From: Budorcas taxicolor
Lineage: Eukaryota > Chordata > Mammalia > Artiodactyla > Bovidae
DNA: 64,000 nucleotides
NCBI RefSeq assembly: GCF_023091745.1
Contig: NC_068915.1
Location: 51,580,001 to 51,644,000, forward strand
Reading direction: 5' to 3'
Position numbers and translations under genes: made by a program. A model generated the notes under the pieces. That model searched no databases. It had not been told where the DNA came from and saw nothing but the letters and a program-made list of their open reading frames with translations. The first letter of the stretch is position 1; each line of letters begins with the position of its first letter. Shown piece after piece: positions 44,578 through 56,096 of the stretch.

Positions 44578-47529
44578 TTACAACATCTTTAAGATTTAGT
44601 TTGAAGGAATGGTATTTCTTGAAAACTCAACATTTCTTTGGTTTCATATATTTTGCTTTTTGCTCTTCTTTCTTGGTTAACTTGAGTTTCTTCAAATATT
44701 TGGAGAGATGCCAAGTAAAAACATCAAATCGACTTGTTTAGCCTAAAGGGATGTAAGTCACTAGGAGATAAATAATTGCTCAGAAAAAAAAAATCTGAAT
44801 ATATTATTTAGGATTTAGTGAGTTTCTCATCATTAAAATGTTATAAATATGAAGATAAAAATATTTTGTGCCTAGGAGGTTTAGAAAGGATCCCAAACAT
44901 CAAAGGAATGGTCAGATTAAATTATTTTTCCTCTTAAAGGTACTTCTAAAGGAGAGTTTTAAATGTGATCCATTTAAATATTCCAAGAGGTTTCTCTCAA
45001 TTTTCCATTAAATTACCTACTCAGTGTTAAAAAAAAAAAAGTAAAAAGCTATGCCATTATTGTAAATGACCTAAATGTCACTGAAATCAAGTGTCAGTCA
45101 CCATAATAAACTTAACAACAAAAACAAAATTAGTCTCTGGCCTGTAGATTAGAAATGTTTTAGACAAACAAAATGGATGGTTATTCATACTTCAGCTGTG
45201 TAAGTGATATTTCTGGTATCTGGTTTTTGTTTTTGTTTTTTTAAAATCCTGCATTGACAACCCCTATCAAAAAATCAATATCATTTTTTCTGTACACAAT
45301 CACACATTGAAACCCAAAATGAAATAACATAAAATAGGCTGAACTAGTTGTTTATATATTGCACAGAAATAAACATATCCCCAAATAACAACAACAACAA
45401 AAAGAAAAAAACATTCATGTCTTAGTATAATACACAGTATTATGTCATCAAGTGCTTTCTTGGTGAACTTATAAATTTTAGAAGTGTCAAAATTCAGACA
45501 ATGGATAGAGAAGAGGATATCACTAAATTGACCAAGTCACAGTAAGTACATACATATACAAATAAGTTCTCTGACAATAAATCTGGAAACAGAATTTGTC
45601 CAGATCTCAAAGAAAATTTGAATAAAGCCATATACATTTAATATATCCTATATACTATTCATTATAGAGGTGTTGCAACAATAATCTTATTCAAAACATG
45701 GTAAACACATTTTTGAAAATTATCACAGATCTGTAAAAAATAGAAATGAGAATGCCATCCTAAATTAAATATCCACATATATGTAAAAGCATGAGTACAT
45801 TCCTTATATTTAAATTAGTTGGCTCTCTGTGGCAGTGTCCTTCAAAAAAACAGAGATCACTCTCCATGTTTCAAAGAGAGGAAATTGAGTACAGGGATTG
45901 ATTATACATATCTGGAAATGTTGAGCAAACAAAAAGAGATGCAATCTATAGATCATCTACAGGTTAGACTTTACAGAAAGACATCTTGCTGCATCCAGAC
46001 CTTTTCCTTCTATGGTATTAGTGTAGTACCATATATCAAAGACTTTCTTCAGATGATTTAGACAGGTACTCTACTTTCTGACTCTGCATTTCCACAAATG
46101 TTTTCCTTCTGACCTGAAAGAGAATGATTTCTTCGCTGTTTATAGAATTCTTAGGTCACATAGCGACCTGGTGCACTACAAATAACGACGGGTTTGAAAA
46201 TGCAGCCACTATTTTAGAGACAAAATTTTGATCAAAATTCTGTCTTCTCTGTTGGATAATATGACCACTAACCTTTCCTCCTGTTATTCTGTCATTCTTT
46301 TGTCAAAAACCTGGGAAAGTGTAATTGTTTTGCTGAGCTGTGCTCATGGACCCAACTGCTGTCTGTCTTCCACTGAAAAAAGGAAGGGCATGGACCCTTT
46401 AGCATCCATAGTGAAAAGAGACGATCTACAGAGAAAGCAGAATTGGAAACAGGAAGTTATCCACATAGAGCAGAGTATTCAGAGAAGACAAAAGAATCAC
46501 AAATGTTGACCACAAAGAAAAAGAATGCAATAACAACACACTTACACATAGATCTTTAACATGGATTTCAGGATAGAAAACTGAAATATGAATGGAAAGA
46601 CAAAGAAGCAGAGTATAAGCAGACTGTCTTATCTTGTAGCAAAGGTAAACAGAGAGAAATGTCTGGTGATTCTGTTACTGATAAGAGAATACAATAATGA
46701 GATTTCTATTTGGAGAGGTTTTTTTTTAAAATATTTTTTATGTCATCTATATTTTGTGTATTTTCTGAGTTTAGATTCTATTCTTGTTTTGGTTGTTTTG
46801 AGGGTGTAATGAATTAAGGGAGATATGTGATCACTGCAGGAAAGGAGGACAGCAAACTCAAGAAGAGAAAATATTTCATAAACTGGACAAATTCAACTGA
46901 AGTAACTTGGAGTCAGAAGTAGCCTGAAAAAAATATTAAGCAAAATTCCTATCCCATGTATTCTTCTTTACCAAAACAAATTCTGATATATTAGGAGGAG
47001 AACTTGTGTCTCTTAATTTGTTTTGTATTGGAATTCAGTTTTGTTCAAATTTCATTTGATTTTTAAAAGGCAGTGGAATCTGTGTTACATATTTAGACGG
47101 TTATCTGCAACTATCTAAATTTATATCCATTTCTTTAGAAAAGAAGCATCTATCCTGATTTTTTTTGGCATTTAGGGACATAAATATCAACAATATCTTT
47201 GAAATATTTGAAACAAATATCAATGACTAAATTCATTTAAACCAAGAATAGTAAATAGAATTTATAATAATAATTTTAGGTGTATTCAAAATTTTTTTAA
47301 GATTCACATAGATTGTAGAAAATTAATTTTGGTGTTCCTAAGAACATAGCTGAAGAACAAGAAAACAGCTTGCCAATGTATATGGATTCCCCTTATAGGA
47401 ATTAATGATTAGTTTTCAATTCTGTTCATAGATTTTATTTTGCATGATGTGTTAAGCTATTGTCTCAGTCAACATGACAATAGCTTGAATTTAGCAAAGA
47501 GAAGAAAAATAAAAAAAAAAAAAGACTTC
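44578..47529. other. Unassigned stretch, about 3 kb
   Basis: AT-rich DNA with short A and AAC runs (45022-45033, 45386-45416). Frames 45819-46061 (80 codons), 46228-46509 (93 codons) and 46588-46809 (73 codons) show no recognisable domain and are probably chance. No repeat family identified. Confidence 0.45.
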
Positions 47530-47970
47530 TGTTTTTCCAGTAGTCATGTATGGATAAAAGAGTTGGACTACAAAGAAAGCTGAACACTGAAGAATTGAAG
47601 CTTTTGAACTGTGGAGTTGGGGAAGATGATGCTTGAGAGTCCCTTGGACTGCAAGGAGATCCAACCAGTCCACCCTAAAGGAGATCAGTCCTGGGTGTTC
47701 ACTGGATGATGTTGAAGCTGAAACTCCAATACTTTGCCCACCGGATGTAAAGGGCTGACTCATTTGAAAAGACCCTGACACTGGGAAAGATTGGGGGCAG
47801 GAGAAGAAGGGGATGACAGAGGATGAGATGGTTGGATGGCCTCACAGACTCAATGGACATGAGATTGGGTAAACTCCGGGAGTTGGTGATGGACAGGGAG
47901 GCCTGGCATGCTGCAGTTCATGGGGTTGCAAAGAGTTGGACAGGACTGAGCGACTGAACTTAACTGAACC
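47530..47970 (+). mobile_element. BovB LINE 3' fragment, old
   Basis: Plus-strand BovB from 'gtttttccagtagtcatg' to 'gagcgactgaacttaactg'. It has several small indels (for example 'gggaagatgatgcttgag' and a missing 'aggactg' block near 47705), so no frame survives. An A-rich run lies directly before it (47508-47523). Confidence 0.94.
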
Positions 47971-49191
47971 AAACTTTATGAAAGAGATTAGGCATCTACA
48001 TACTCTATTTGTCTACTTTGTACCTATTTTGTGCATAACACAGAGAACAGAAACCTTAGGAACTATTGAAACAGAGTCCTTTGAAGAATATCTAACAGTC
48101 TAAGAGAATGATAATCCCAGGAATGTTTATTTTTATGTGAAGGAATAAGTTATGTTACATCTTCTCAGCTCTCAGCAACTTTGGAAAACAAAGATAAACG
48201 TTTTTAGACACATCTCAGTCTATTTTCATACTAATTATGTATTACCCTCTGAAAAACATCAAAGGATGGCATTACTTGGAAATAAGTAGAAATATAAGAG
48301 TCTAAAAAATTTCTTTGGTAAAAAAAAGATCCATTTGGGGAGTGTGAGGAGGATAAATACATAAAAGGTTAAGTGAACTTCTTATAAACAATTAGTCAAA
48401 TACTATTTGAGTTACCATATTCAAATGCAAAGAAGTTATTATATGAGGGACAAAATGCATGAGCCCATTATGAGGATTAATTTCATATTCAAAGTTGTTA
48501 GTGAAGTTATGTTGAATCTAAGCTGAAAAGAGTTCTTTAAAGTCTGGAAAAATCACCTGGTTGCCTTGGAGATGAAAGGACATTTGAGAAGATGACTCTG
48601 TGGGAGATGACTTATGACACACTCTTCAGGATTACAAAAATGCAAAACTAATCATACTCTTCATTCCTATGCATACAGAGAGCCAGAGAATTTTCCACGT
48701 ACATGTCCCTTTATAAATGATTCTAACCATAAAATTGTGATTCTTTTGAAGCTCTTTTTCAGAGTAAGCCATATTCACCACTGTGACCCCTGTATTTTGG
48801 TTGAATGAATGCCTTTCTGGAAGGAGTGGTTTCAGAAAAATGTTAACAAAGGCAAACAAAAAGTTGTTTGTTTTGTGACTGAGTATATTAAGCAGATAAA
48901 GAAAGAGGTTAGAGGATATTAAATTTGTGAAGCAATTCTGGAGGAAAAACCAAGCAAGGTGAATTTGTTTTAAGCATAGCCTGATGGCATCATTATCCAC
49001 ATACTTATTAACTGACTCTGTATTGTTCATTCAGCAAAGGCTTAGTGAGCATTTAATATGTGCTGGAAATTTAGTGTCACTCAGCAAATATTTTCCAAAG
49101 TTGAATTTATAAACAAAATGGTGACAACCAAGTTTTTGGAGATCTGGGTTCTAATCTCGAGTATGAAATGATGTGGGTAAGTCATCAAATA
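47971..49191. other. Unassigned stretch with an L2-like scrap
   Basis: No ruminant repeat. 49025-49075 ('gttcattcagcaaaggc', 'gagcatttaatatgtgctgg') resembles the old mammalian L2 3' end. A 132-codon minus frame (48632-49030) partly overlaps it, is hydrophobic and AT-driven, and is not credible as a gene. Confidence 0.45.
49025..49075 (+). mobile_element. Possible L2 LINE 3' scrap
   Basis: Matches the pattern 'ttcattca-caaa... -gagca-ttaatatgtgc-gg' typical of L2 3' ends. Short and diverged, so only tentative. Confidence 0.4.
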
Positions 49192-49408
49192 GGGCTTCTC
49201 TGGTGGCTCTAGTGGTAAAGAATCTGCTTGCCAAAGCAGCAGACATAAGAAACATGGGTTTGACTCCTGGGTCAGGAAGATCTCTTGGAGGAGGGCACGG
49301 CAATCCACTTCAGTATTCTTGTCTGAAGAATCCCACAAACAGAGGAGCCTGGTGGGCTACAGTCCCTGGGGTCACAAAGAGTTGGACACGACTAAAGGGA
49401 CTTAGCTT
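49192..49408 (+). mobile_element. Bov-tA SINE
   Basis: Sense Bov-tA: 'gggcttctctggtggctct', 'gggtttgactcctgggtcag', 'ggagcctggtgggctacag', ending 'gactaaagggacttagc'. The head has a duplicated-looking 'ccaaagcagcagacataag' section. Confidence 0.94.
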
Positions 49409-50156
49409 GAACACAAGTGATAGAATATCACCTTTAATTTGTGTCTTCATTGATGCATACACACAAAAATGCTCTAACAAATGAAAGTATTAAAAGATAA
49501 CTTTTTGTACAAAATATTAGGATACTCTAGAATAAATTGTGAGGAAATACCTACCCATACATTTACCATTCTAAAAGTAAGCTAATAATTATTAATATTA
49601 ATAATATTATTACGTACTTTGAAATAACTATTTTTAACATGGCCATAATTTTTAAATGAAGTAAAGCATACATCTATCTTCATGTGTAAATAATTTTGAA
49701 AGTACACTATCTTAGAACAGATTTCCAGAAGCAAAGCATGTGATATATTTTTGGTCTGGGGAGAAGGAGGGAAGTTGCAGAAATGGAGACTAATTTAAGT
49801 CTAGGAGGAACCTTAGAGCACACATTGTGCAGTAAATTTGGCCTCACGTTGAGGCAAGGGAACTAGCTCCCTCCTTCACTTGTCCAACCAGGTTCTTAAG
49901 AGGAAAGTGTATGGTACAGTGTTTGTGGCAGAGGTGGAGATGAAAGGGAGGGTGGGAGATGCTTATCTTTCTCTATGAGGCACATCTCTTTGTCCAGGGG
50001 CACCAATGATATCCACCACTGTCACAAATACATAATGAGAATTAATCTCATTTGGAGCTCTAATGAGTAAAACAGATCTCTGCATTCCCTTTCAGTTCTA
50101 AACTACCCTGAAGGTGAGGCTCCAGGCAACATCAACAGTGTTGCTACTATGTGGGC
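49409..50156. other. AT-rich then mixed stretch
   Basis: Contains an 18-bp perfect AT palindrome at 49588-49605. The 49730-50140 part is less AT-rich, with no recognised family or gene. Confidence 0.5.
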
Positions 50157-50484
50157 AGTGCTTAGTTGCTCATTCCTGTCTGACTCTCTGCGACCCCATG
50201 GATAATAGCCCATCAGGCTCCTCTGTCCATGGAGATTCTCCAGCCAAGAATACTAGAGTGGGTTGCAATGCCCCCTCCAGGAAATATTCCCAACTCAGGA
50301 ATCAAACCCATGTCTCCCGTATTGCAGGCAGATTTTTTTACAATATGAGCCACCAGGGAAGCCCAAGAATATTGGAGTAGGCAGCCTATCCCTTCTCCAG
50401 GGGATCTTTCCAACCCAGGAATTGAACCAGGGTCTCCTGCATTGCAGGTAGATTCTTAACAAGCTGAGCTAGGAGGGAAGTCCC
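50157..50484 (-). mobile_element. Bov-tA SINE with duplicated tRNA-like head
   Basis: Minus-strand dimer: a full Bov-tA (50157-50364, ending 'ccaccagggaagccc') joined to a second head with short body (50365-50484, 'aagaatattggagtagg' to 'gctaggagggaagtccc'). The architecture and junction match the plus-strand dimer at 26606-26906. Confidence 0.93.
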
Positions 50485-50694
50485 ATTCTGGCCTAAAAAA
50501 AAGGTGGAATGTGCAGAAATAAGCTCACCTGCCATAAACAGGATTTACTTTTTAAGAAAAAAGTCCACTCAAAGTAAAGAATCTATCAAAGGGATTCAAA
50601 GCACATCCTGATGAATCTCATATAATTCAAGAGAAATAATCATAATATTTTAGATTATTTTGGTGATTGATATATCCTGCACAAATGTATTAAC

Positions 50695-50919
50695 TGTTGC
50701 TGTTGTGTAGTTACTAAGTCATATCAGACTCTTTTGCAACCCCATGGACTATAGCCTACGAGGTTCGTCTGTCCATGGAATTCTCCAGGCAAGAATAGTA
50801 GAGTGCATTGCCATTTCCTTCTCCAGGGCATCTTCTAGATCCCAGGATCTGCACCCATGTCTCTCATGTCTCCTGCATTGGCAGGTGGATTCCTTACTGC
50901 TGAGCCACCAGGGAAACCC
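50695..50919 (-). mobile_element. Bov-tA SINE
   Basis: Reversed Bov-tA: 'gtagttactaagtcatatc', 'tctccaggcaagaatagtag', 'ctcctgcattggcaggtgg', ending 'gagccaccagggaaaccc'. Confidence 0.93.
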
Positions 50920-51120
50920 ATTATTAAGTCTAAATGATAGAAAATGATTATTAGATAAGACTGGTATAATAGAAAAAGTCCTAAACTGAACCCAGAGAAA
51001 ATCATGGATATATCTAGTTCTAGATGTTTCATTATATTAGAATGAAACCAAGCTAATTTATTGAAATGTGCAAGCCTAGTTCATCCCAGTGGGATGAAAG
51101 CTTTGGACTCAATCTTTCAA

Positions 51121-51279
51121 AAAAGATGGTGGCAAAGGGTGATATGGTTAGATAGCATCACTGACTCAGTGGACATGAATTTAAACTCTGGGAGAGAGTG
51201 AGGGACAGGGAAGACTGGCTTGCTGCAGTCGATGGTGTCGCAAAATATCAGGCATGTCTTAGCAACTGAACAACAACAA
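51121..51279 (+). mobile_element. BovB LINE, terminal fragment, old
   Basis: Last 160 bp of an old-type BovB: 'gatatggttagatagcatc', 'gactcagtggacatgaat', 'gagggacagggaagactgg', ending with the AAC repeats of old copies ('gaacaacaacaatc'). Confidence 0.9.
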
Positions 51280-51621
51280 TCTTGCAAAAGACTATTTTTC
51301 AAACTTAATATATAAATTACTGATCTGAGAAATGTTGCATAATTTTATATTACATGGTATATAACATTGACCCATGAGATCTAGCCTTTGCATATAAAAC
51401 ACATAAAATGGAAAAGAGAAACAATTCCAGAATAATTGAAGATATTTTGCATGTATTTTCTTCTCCACAAGAAAGCTCTGTGGATATCTTACTCTACCTG
51501 ACTTTTCTTTCCTCTTTCCTTAGGGTAGATACATCTGAGCCTCTCTTTCTACAAAATCCTCCAGCCACTTAGCCTATTTTATCTTTGATCACTCATATCT
51601 TCCGTTTTGAAAACAGAGTCC
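51280..51621. other. Unassigned stretch
   Basis: Nothing recognised before the LTR that begins near 51622. Confidence 0.5.
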
Positions 51622-51942
51622 TGTGGGATTCTTGGGCACAGAAGGCCTGAGTTTCAAAGGGGAGGTTCAAACAGTTGCTAATCAGGAAAGGGAGGGGGTG
51701 CAGAAACAAGCAAGGGACAGTCAGAAAAAAAGTGTAACTTTGGGGCAGGGTCCTGGTCACCTCAAATTACAAATATATCAATGTCTTTAAGGTCGTCTGT
51801 GGAAGTAAAAGACCAACCAAATGGAAGAAGTTTCAGAGAGGCTTCAAAGCTCATCCGTAGGACCATCTGAGGCCAGATTAAAGGAGTGCAGACCTTGCAC
51901 ACACCCTGATCCTTTTTAGCAACCCTGCCCTTGAAACACTGC

Positions 51943-51948
51943 TATAAA
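51943..51948 (+). promoter_or_regulatory. TATA box of the LTR
   Basis: TATAAA in the context 'gctataaaacccc', where an LTR promoter is expected. Current activity is unknown. Confidence 0.5.
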
Positions 51949-52009
51949 ACCCCTCATCAAATTCCTCCTGGTTGGGATTCACAGCTTTTGTGCCCCATTT
52001 GCCTGGCAA

Positions 52010-52225
52010 GGGTATCCCTGGTGGCTCAGAGTTTAAAGCGTCTGCTTGCAATGCAGGAGACCTGGGTTCGATCCCTGGGTCAGGAAGATCCCCTGGAGAA
52101 GGAAATGGCAATCCACTCCAGTATTCTTGCCTGGAGAATCCCATGGACAGAGGAGCCTGGTGGGCTACAGTCCACAGGGTCGCAAAGAGTTGGACATGAC
52201 TGACTGACTTCATTTTCTTTCTTTC
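52010..52225 (+). mobile_element. Young Bov-tA SINE inside the LTR
   Basis: Near-consensus Bov-tA ending in a (TTTC)n-type tail, flanked by the perfect 12-bp duplication 'tttgcctggcaa' at 51998-52009 and 52226-52237. Internal RNA polymerase III boxes are intact: A box 'tggctcagagt' (52022-52032) and B box 'ggttcgatccc' (52065-52075). It differs little from the SINE at 62352. Confidence 0.97.
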
Positions 52226-52326
52226 TTTGCCTGGCAAAGCAGTGAAGATATTCTCTTCTATTTCACCCAAAACTTTGCTTCCAAGATTGAATTGAATACA
52301 AGTGCAAAGAGGCTGAGCTTTCAACA

Positions 52327-52949
52327 TCATTACTACTTTTTCTTCTTTCATTCTGTCTTTACTCTCTGTTTTATGTTAGAAACTTTAAGGTAATTTTTAT
52401 TCTGACAATATAAAAAACTCCAAAGAAAAAAAGACCATTAGTAGGGGGTAGATTTGGGGAATATTGAGCATTCTATAATAGAATCTCCACTTAAAGATGA
52501 GGGAGAGAGATGCCAGAAGCAATCATAGCTTATTAATATATGTTCCAGACAAATTAGATATTTTAAAATTAAGAATAAGTAAAGCAGAACATTTTGACTA
52601 AGACTAATCATGAAAATAATTGAAACAATGTTAGAAGATGTTATTTAAAATAACCAATAATTTCTATCCTTAAAAAATTAAATGTCTTACACTTTTTTTA
52701 CCATATATTTTCATTTATTCAGGGAGGAAGAAGTGTAAGGAAATCCCACATACATATCTTGAGAAATACAGAAATAGCCTAATATATAACTGAAAAGCAA
52801 TTTATAAATTATGATGTATGTCTATATACACATAGGTGTAGGATTTTAAAATTATTTTTTAATATTGGAGGTATTGAGAATAGAGAATTGGACTTTCTTC
52901 ATTCTCTGTAAATTTATATTTCAATCTGCTTAAAATTATTGCCTATTTT
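52327..52949. other. AT-rich stretch
   Basis: No repeat family or gene recognised. Confidence 0.5.
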
Positions 52950-53050
52950 TTAATATATTTATTTGGTGGTTCTGAGTTTTAGTTGTGGTACACAGTATCT
53001 TTGATAGTCATTGCAGCGTGTGACATTTTTAGTTGCACCCTTAAAGCCTT
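52950..53050 (-). mobile_element. CHR-type SINE, degraded
   Basis: Reversed cetartiodactyl CHR SINE: 'atatttatttggtggttctg', 'ttagttgtggtacacag' and 'catttttagttgcacc' follow the spacing of the 'cttagttgcggcac' repeats in CHR elements. The head is missing. Confidence 0.5.
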
Positions 53051-54499
53051 GCCATTTTGTTCACAAATTGGATATTTCCAAATTTACTTATGTTAGTTTC
53101 TTGCATTGTAATTTAATTTTCCTCTCTTATCTACAGGGTATAAGACATCATTGAGGATGGTGGTTAAAGGGAATGGAGTTCTCTAAGAAGTCTCTGTCCT
53201 GAGAGAGGAAATTAGCTTAGTAAAGTCTACCCTAAAATACAGCAAATAGACAATAATTTATCCCCTGGAATGCCTGATAATTTGGCTTAAATAGAAATCT
53301 ACACATTTTTCACCCTCCTAGTGGTGGACCTAAGCAGGTGGTCCACCTATGAAAAGATTCAACCAGACTTGGACATAATACACTGGACCTTTAGGTTTTG
53401 AAGATGGAAAATTCTAGATATTCAGTTATAATTCCAGTTATTATGCAAGAATATTCAGTAAAATCTGTTGAAAGCTGCAGCTTACTCTCTCATATGTTAT
53501 GGAGGCATAGGGTAAGAAACATCTCCGTGCTATTGGTGGAACAGAAAAGAATGTGGAGAGAAGTGGGGCCAACAAGGAAGCAACGGCAGCAGCCTAAGAA
53601 ATCCATCAATCACATGCAAGAGGTAATCACTAGAGTAGGATACAGATATCACAGAAACTAGGACATGTAGCCAGACACCAAGCAAGAAAAGTCTGCCCTC
53701 TGTGGAACTGTTACTAAAACATGCAGAAAGATAACCATGCGGTACTCAGAACAGTCTAAGAGATGGTGCTAAGAAAGCTGTTAGTCTGTAAAGAGCTCAA
53801 AAGTATCTTAGATAATGTCTGTCTGTTTTGTCCATCACTGCAATTAAGTAAATATAGCTATATCTGATGTGTAAGACAGGCTAAATCCATATTTGTAAAT
53901 TAATTTGCAAGGAAATAAAAAATAATTGAGCTGTGAATAGCAAGTTCAGCTGCATACTGCTGAGAGGTAATAGACATAATTTCTATATAAGAAAATGGCA
54001 GTTTCCATAAGGTTCTTTGTTTCCTCTGCAGTTGAAGTCAATTCTAAATGAATAATATTGAATTCTGCCAAAGATTGCTTCAGTTGTATAAACAGATAAT
54101 GTAGTCAGTTGGAGATATTGACTAAAAAACAGAGTCATTTCTATTTTATTGGAAATATCATCTTCCACCATGCTGAAGTCTGTTGTTACACATTTTGTGA
54201 AGGTATGCTGTTATTCTAGATTTAAATATTATGATATATTTCAGCATATTTACATTATTATTTTGGTCTAAACTTAAGTCTTATGACCTTTTGAAAGTGT
54301 CTCTTTGTAGAGTAAATAATTGTATTTCTCTTTTGTAGTGATGAAAGTGCCAAAATTCACCTCTAGTCACAGAAGGGGTCCAACACAGATGAGAAAATGT
54401 AGGGTTCCCCAAGAACAGGTTGACAGTTATGCAAGGAATCCAAATGACCTCGGGGTGTGGGGGGGGGGGGAAACAATAACAAAATGTTTTGTGCAACAT
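53051..54499. other. Unassigned stretch
   Basis: No repeat recognised except the G-rich tract at 54452-54470. The 87-codon plus frame at 53398-53661 has no recognisable domain. Confidence 0.45.
54452..54470 (+). repeat. G-rich tract
   Basis: GGGG, TGT, then 12 consecutive G. Too few separate runs for a standard quadruplex, but prone to slippage. Confidence 0.85.
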
Positions 54500-54701
54500 G
54501 GTCTTCCCTTATGGCTCAGCTGGTAAAAAATCTGCCTGCAATGCGGGAGGCCTGGGTTCAGTCCCTGGGTTGGGAAGATCCCTTGGAGAAGGGAAAGGTG
54601 ACACACTCCAGTATTCTGGTATGGAGAATTCCATGGACTGTATAGTTCATGGGGTTGCAAAGAATTGGACATGACTGAGTGACTTTCACTTCACTTCACT
54701 T
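54500..54701 (+). mobile_element. Bov-tA SINE
   Basis: Sense Bov-tA with the 'gactttcacttcacttcac' tail repeats: 'tatggctcagctggtaaa', 'gggttcagtccctgggttgg', 'attctggtatggagaattcc'. Weak duplication 'tgcaacat'/'tgctacat'. Confidence 0.94.
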
Positions 54702-54809
54702 TATGCTACATAGTTTTAAAATATAAACTGACCTCTTGTTCAAGATTTGATCTCAAGAAAAGATTGTGTCAGATTTCTGTTATGTAATTTCATTTCTTTG
54801 TTTAATCAT

Positions 54810-55094
54810 TAATTTATTTATGACTGTGCTGGGTCTTCCTCACTGCATGGGCTTTTCTTTAGTTGCAGCGAGTAAAGGATAATCTCTAGTTGCAGTAAAC
54901 AACTTCGCATCATGGTGGCTTCTCTTGTTGCAGAGCACAAATCTTAGGGTGCATGGGCTTCAACGGCTGTGGCACATGGGCTCAGTAGTTTTGGCTGACA
55001 GGCTTAGTTGCTCCATGGCATGGGGGAATCTTCCTGGACAAGAGATTGAACCCATGTCTCCTGCATTAGTAGGTGGATTTTTTTATAATTCTGG
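54810..55094 (-). mobile_element. CHR-type SINE (cetartiodactyl)
   Basis: Reversed CHR element: 'atttatttatgactgtgctg', 'tctttagttgcagcgag', 'ggtggcttctcttgttgcag', 'ttagttgctccatggcatg', then the tRNA-like part 'gagattgaacccatgtctcc'. The terminal head bases are replaced by a T run. This SINE class also occurs in whales and hippos, so it is older than Bov-tA. Confidence 0.85.
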
Positions 55095-55585
55095 AGAATT
55101 GCTTGAGTCTTGGCTTTAGACTGAAACTATGGGTCAATAGTCAATTGCAGTGTTATTCTGTACTCTGAATCAAACTTCCTTCTTACGGTGTGGAACAGAA
55201 AGAATAATCCCTTTTGGACCATAAAAAGTCCATGGAATTTGTAAATATATGAGATTGCTGGAATTCAAGAAAGATATCCTTCTTTCTAATAAGGAATATA
55301 AGGTTTTGGGTATTTATTTTGAATATATTCTCTTTGTTCAAAAATTTCCTTACATTTATTGAAAAGTTTGGGTATGATTACTAAAAGTAAAATTCTCTTC
55401 AATTTAAATGTAAAAAATTCATGTTAAATAAATAATAAGATCCTATTTGCGATATTAATCTTATCCAAACATACAAGATATTTTATGCCTCACACAGTTC
55501 ACTCAAAAGCTTTTTTTAGAATAAAAGTATATTTGATAATCAAATAAGTAGATGAGCTAAACAGTAAATTACAATATACTATCTT
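55095..55585. other. AT-rich stretch
   Basis: No feature recognised. Confidence 0.55.
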
Positions 55586-56096
55586 ATATTGAAAAGCAGA
55601 GATATTACTTTGCCAACAAAGGTCCATCTAGTCAAGGCTATGGTTTTTCCAGTGGTCATGTATGGATGTTAGAGTTGGACCGTGAAGAAAGCTGAGCACC
55701 AAAGAATTGATGCTTTTGAACTGTGGTGTTGGAGAAGACTCTTGAGAGTCCCTTGGACTTCAAGGAGATCCAATCAGTCCATCCTAAAGGAGATCAGTCC
55801 TGGGTGTTCACTCGAAGGACTGATGCTGAAGCTGAAACTTCAACACTACGGCTACCTCATGTGAAGAGCTGACTCATTGGAAAAGACCCTGATGCTTGAA
55901 GGGATTGGAGGAAAGAGGAGAAGGGAATGACAGAGGATGAGATGGCTGGATGGCATCACCGACTCGATGCACATGCGTTTGAGTGAACTCCGGGAGTTGG
56001 TGATGGACAGGCATGCCTGGTGTGCTGTGGTTCATGGGGTCGCAAAGAGTTGGACTCGAATGAGAGACTGAACTGAACTGAACTGAACTGAACTGA
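55586..56096 (+). mobile_element. BovB LINE 3' fragment
   Basis: Plus-strand BovB from 'atattgaaaagcagagat' to five AACTG units (56070-56094). A 60-codon frame at 55682-55864 (RIDAFELWCWRRLLRVPWTS) survives. The truncation removes the RT active site. Only 'atctt' is shared by the flanks. Confidence 0.95.

Larger units (their letters stand above)
51622..52326 (+). mobile_element. ERV1-like solo LTR, split by a SINE
   Basis: Provisional LTR from 'tgtgggattcttgggcac' to 'gctgagctttcaaca' (TG...CA). It has a TATA box (TATAAA at 51943-51948), 'ggttgggattcacagctttt' downstream, and a U5-like end 'atttcacccaaaactttgc' of the kind seen in bovine gammaretrovirus-like LTRs. With the SINE at 52010-52225 removed it is about 490 bp. 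No gag, pol or primer-binding site follows, hence solo. The terminal duplication is not clear, so the outer limits are uncertain. Confidence 0.62.

Noticed and set aside
46228..46509. 93-codon plus-strand frame
   Set aside because: No recognisable domain; surrounding DNA shows no gene structure.
48632..49030. 132-codon minus-strand frame
   Set aside because: Hydrophobic and AT-driven, overlaps an L2-like scrap, and shows no motif or promoter context.
49588..49605. 18-bp perfect palindrome
   Set aside because: Made only of A and T in an AT-rich region, so expected by chance and without context.
51878..52351. 157-codon minus-strand frame containing GFSRQEYWSGLPFPSPGD
   Set aside because: This is the antisense translation of the Bov-tA at 52010. 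The same peptide appears at 62338-62562 and in worn form at other SINEs, so it is a repeat artefact.
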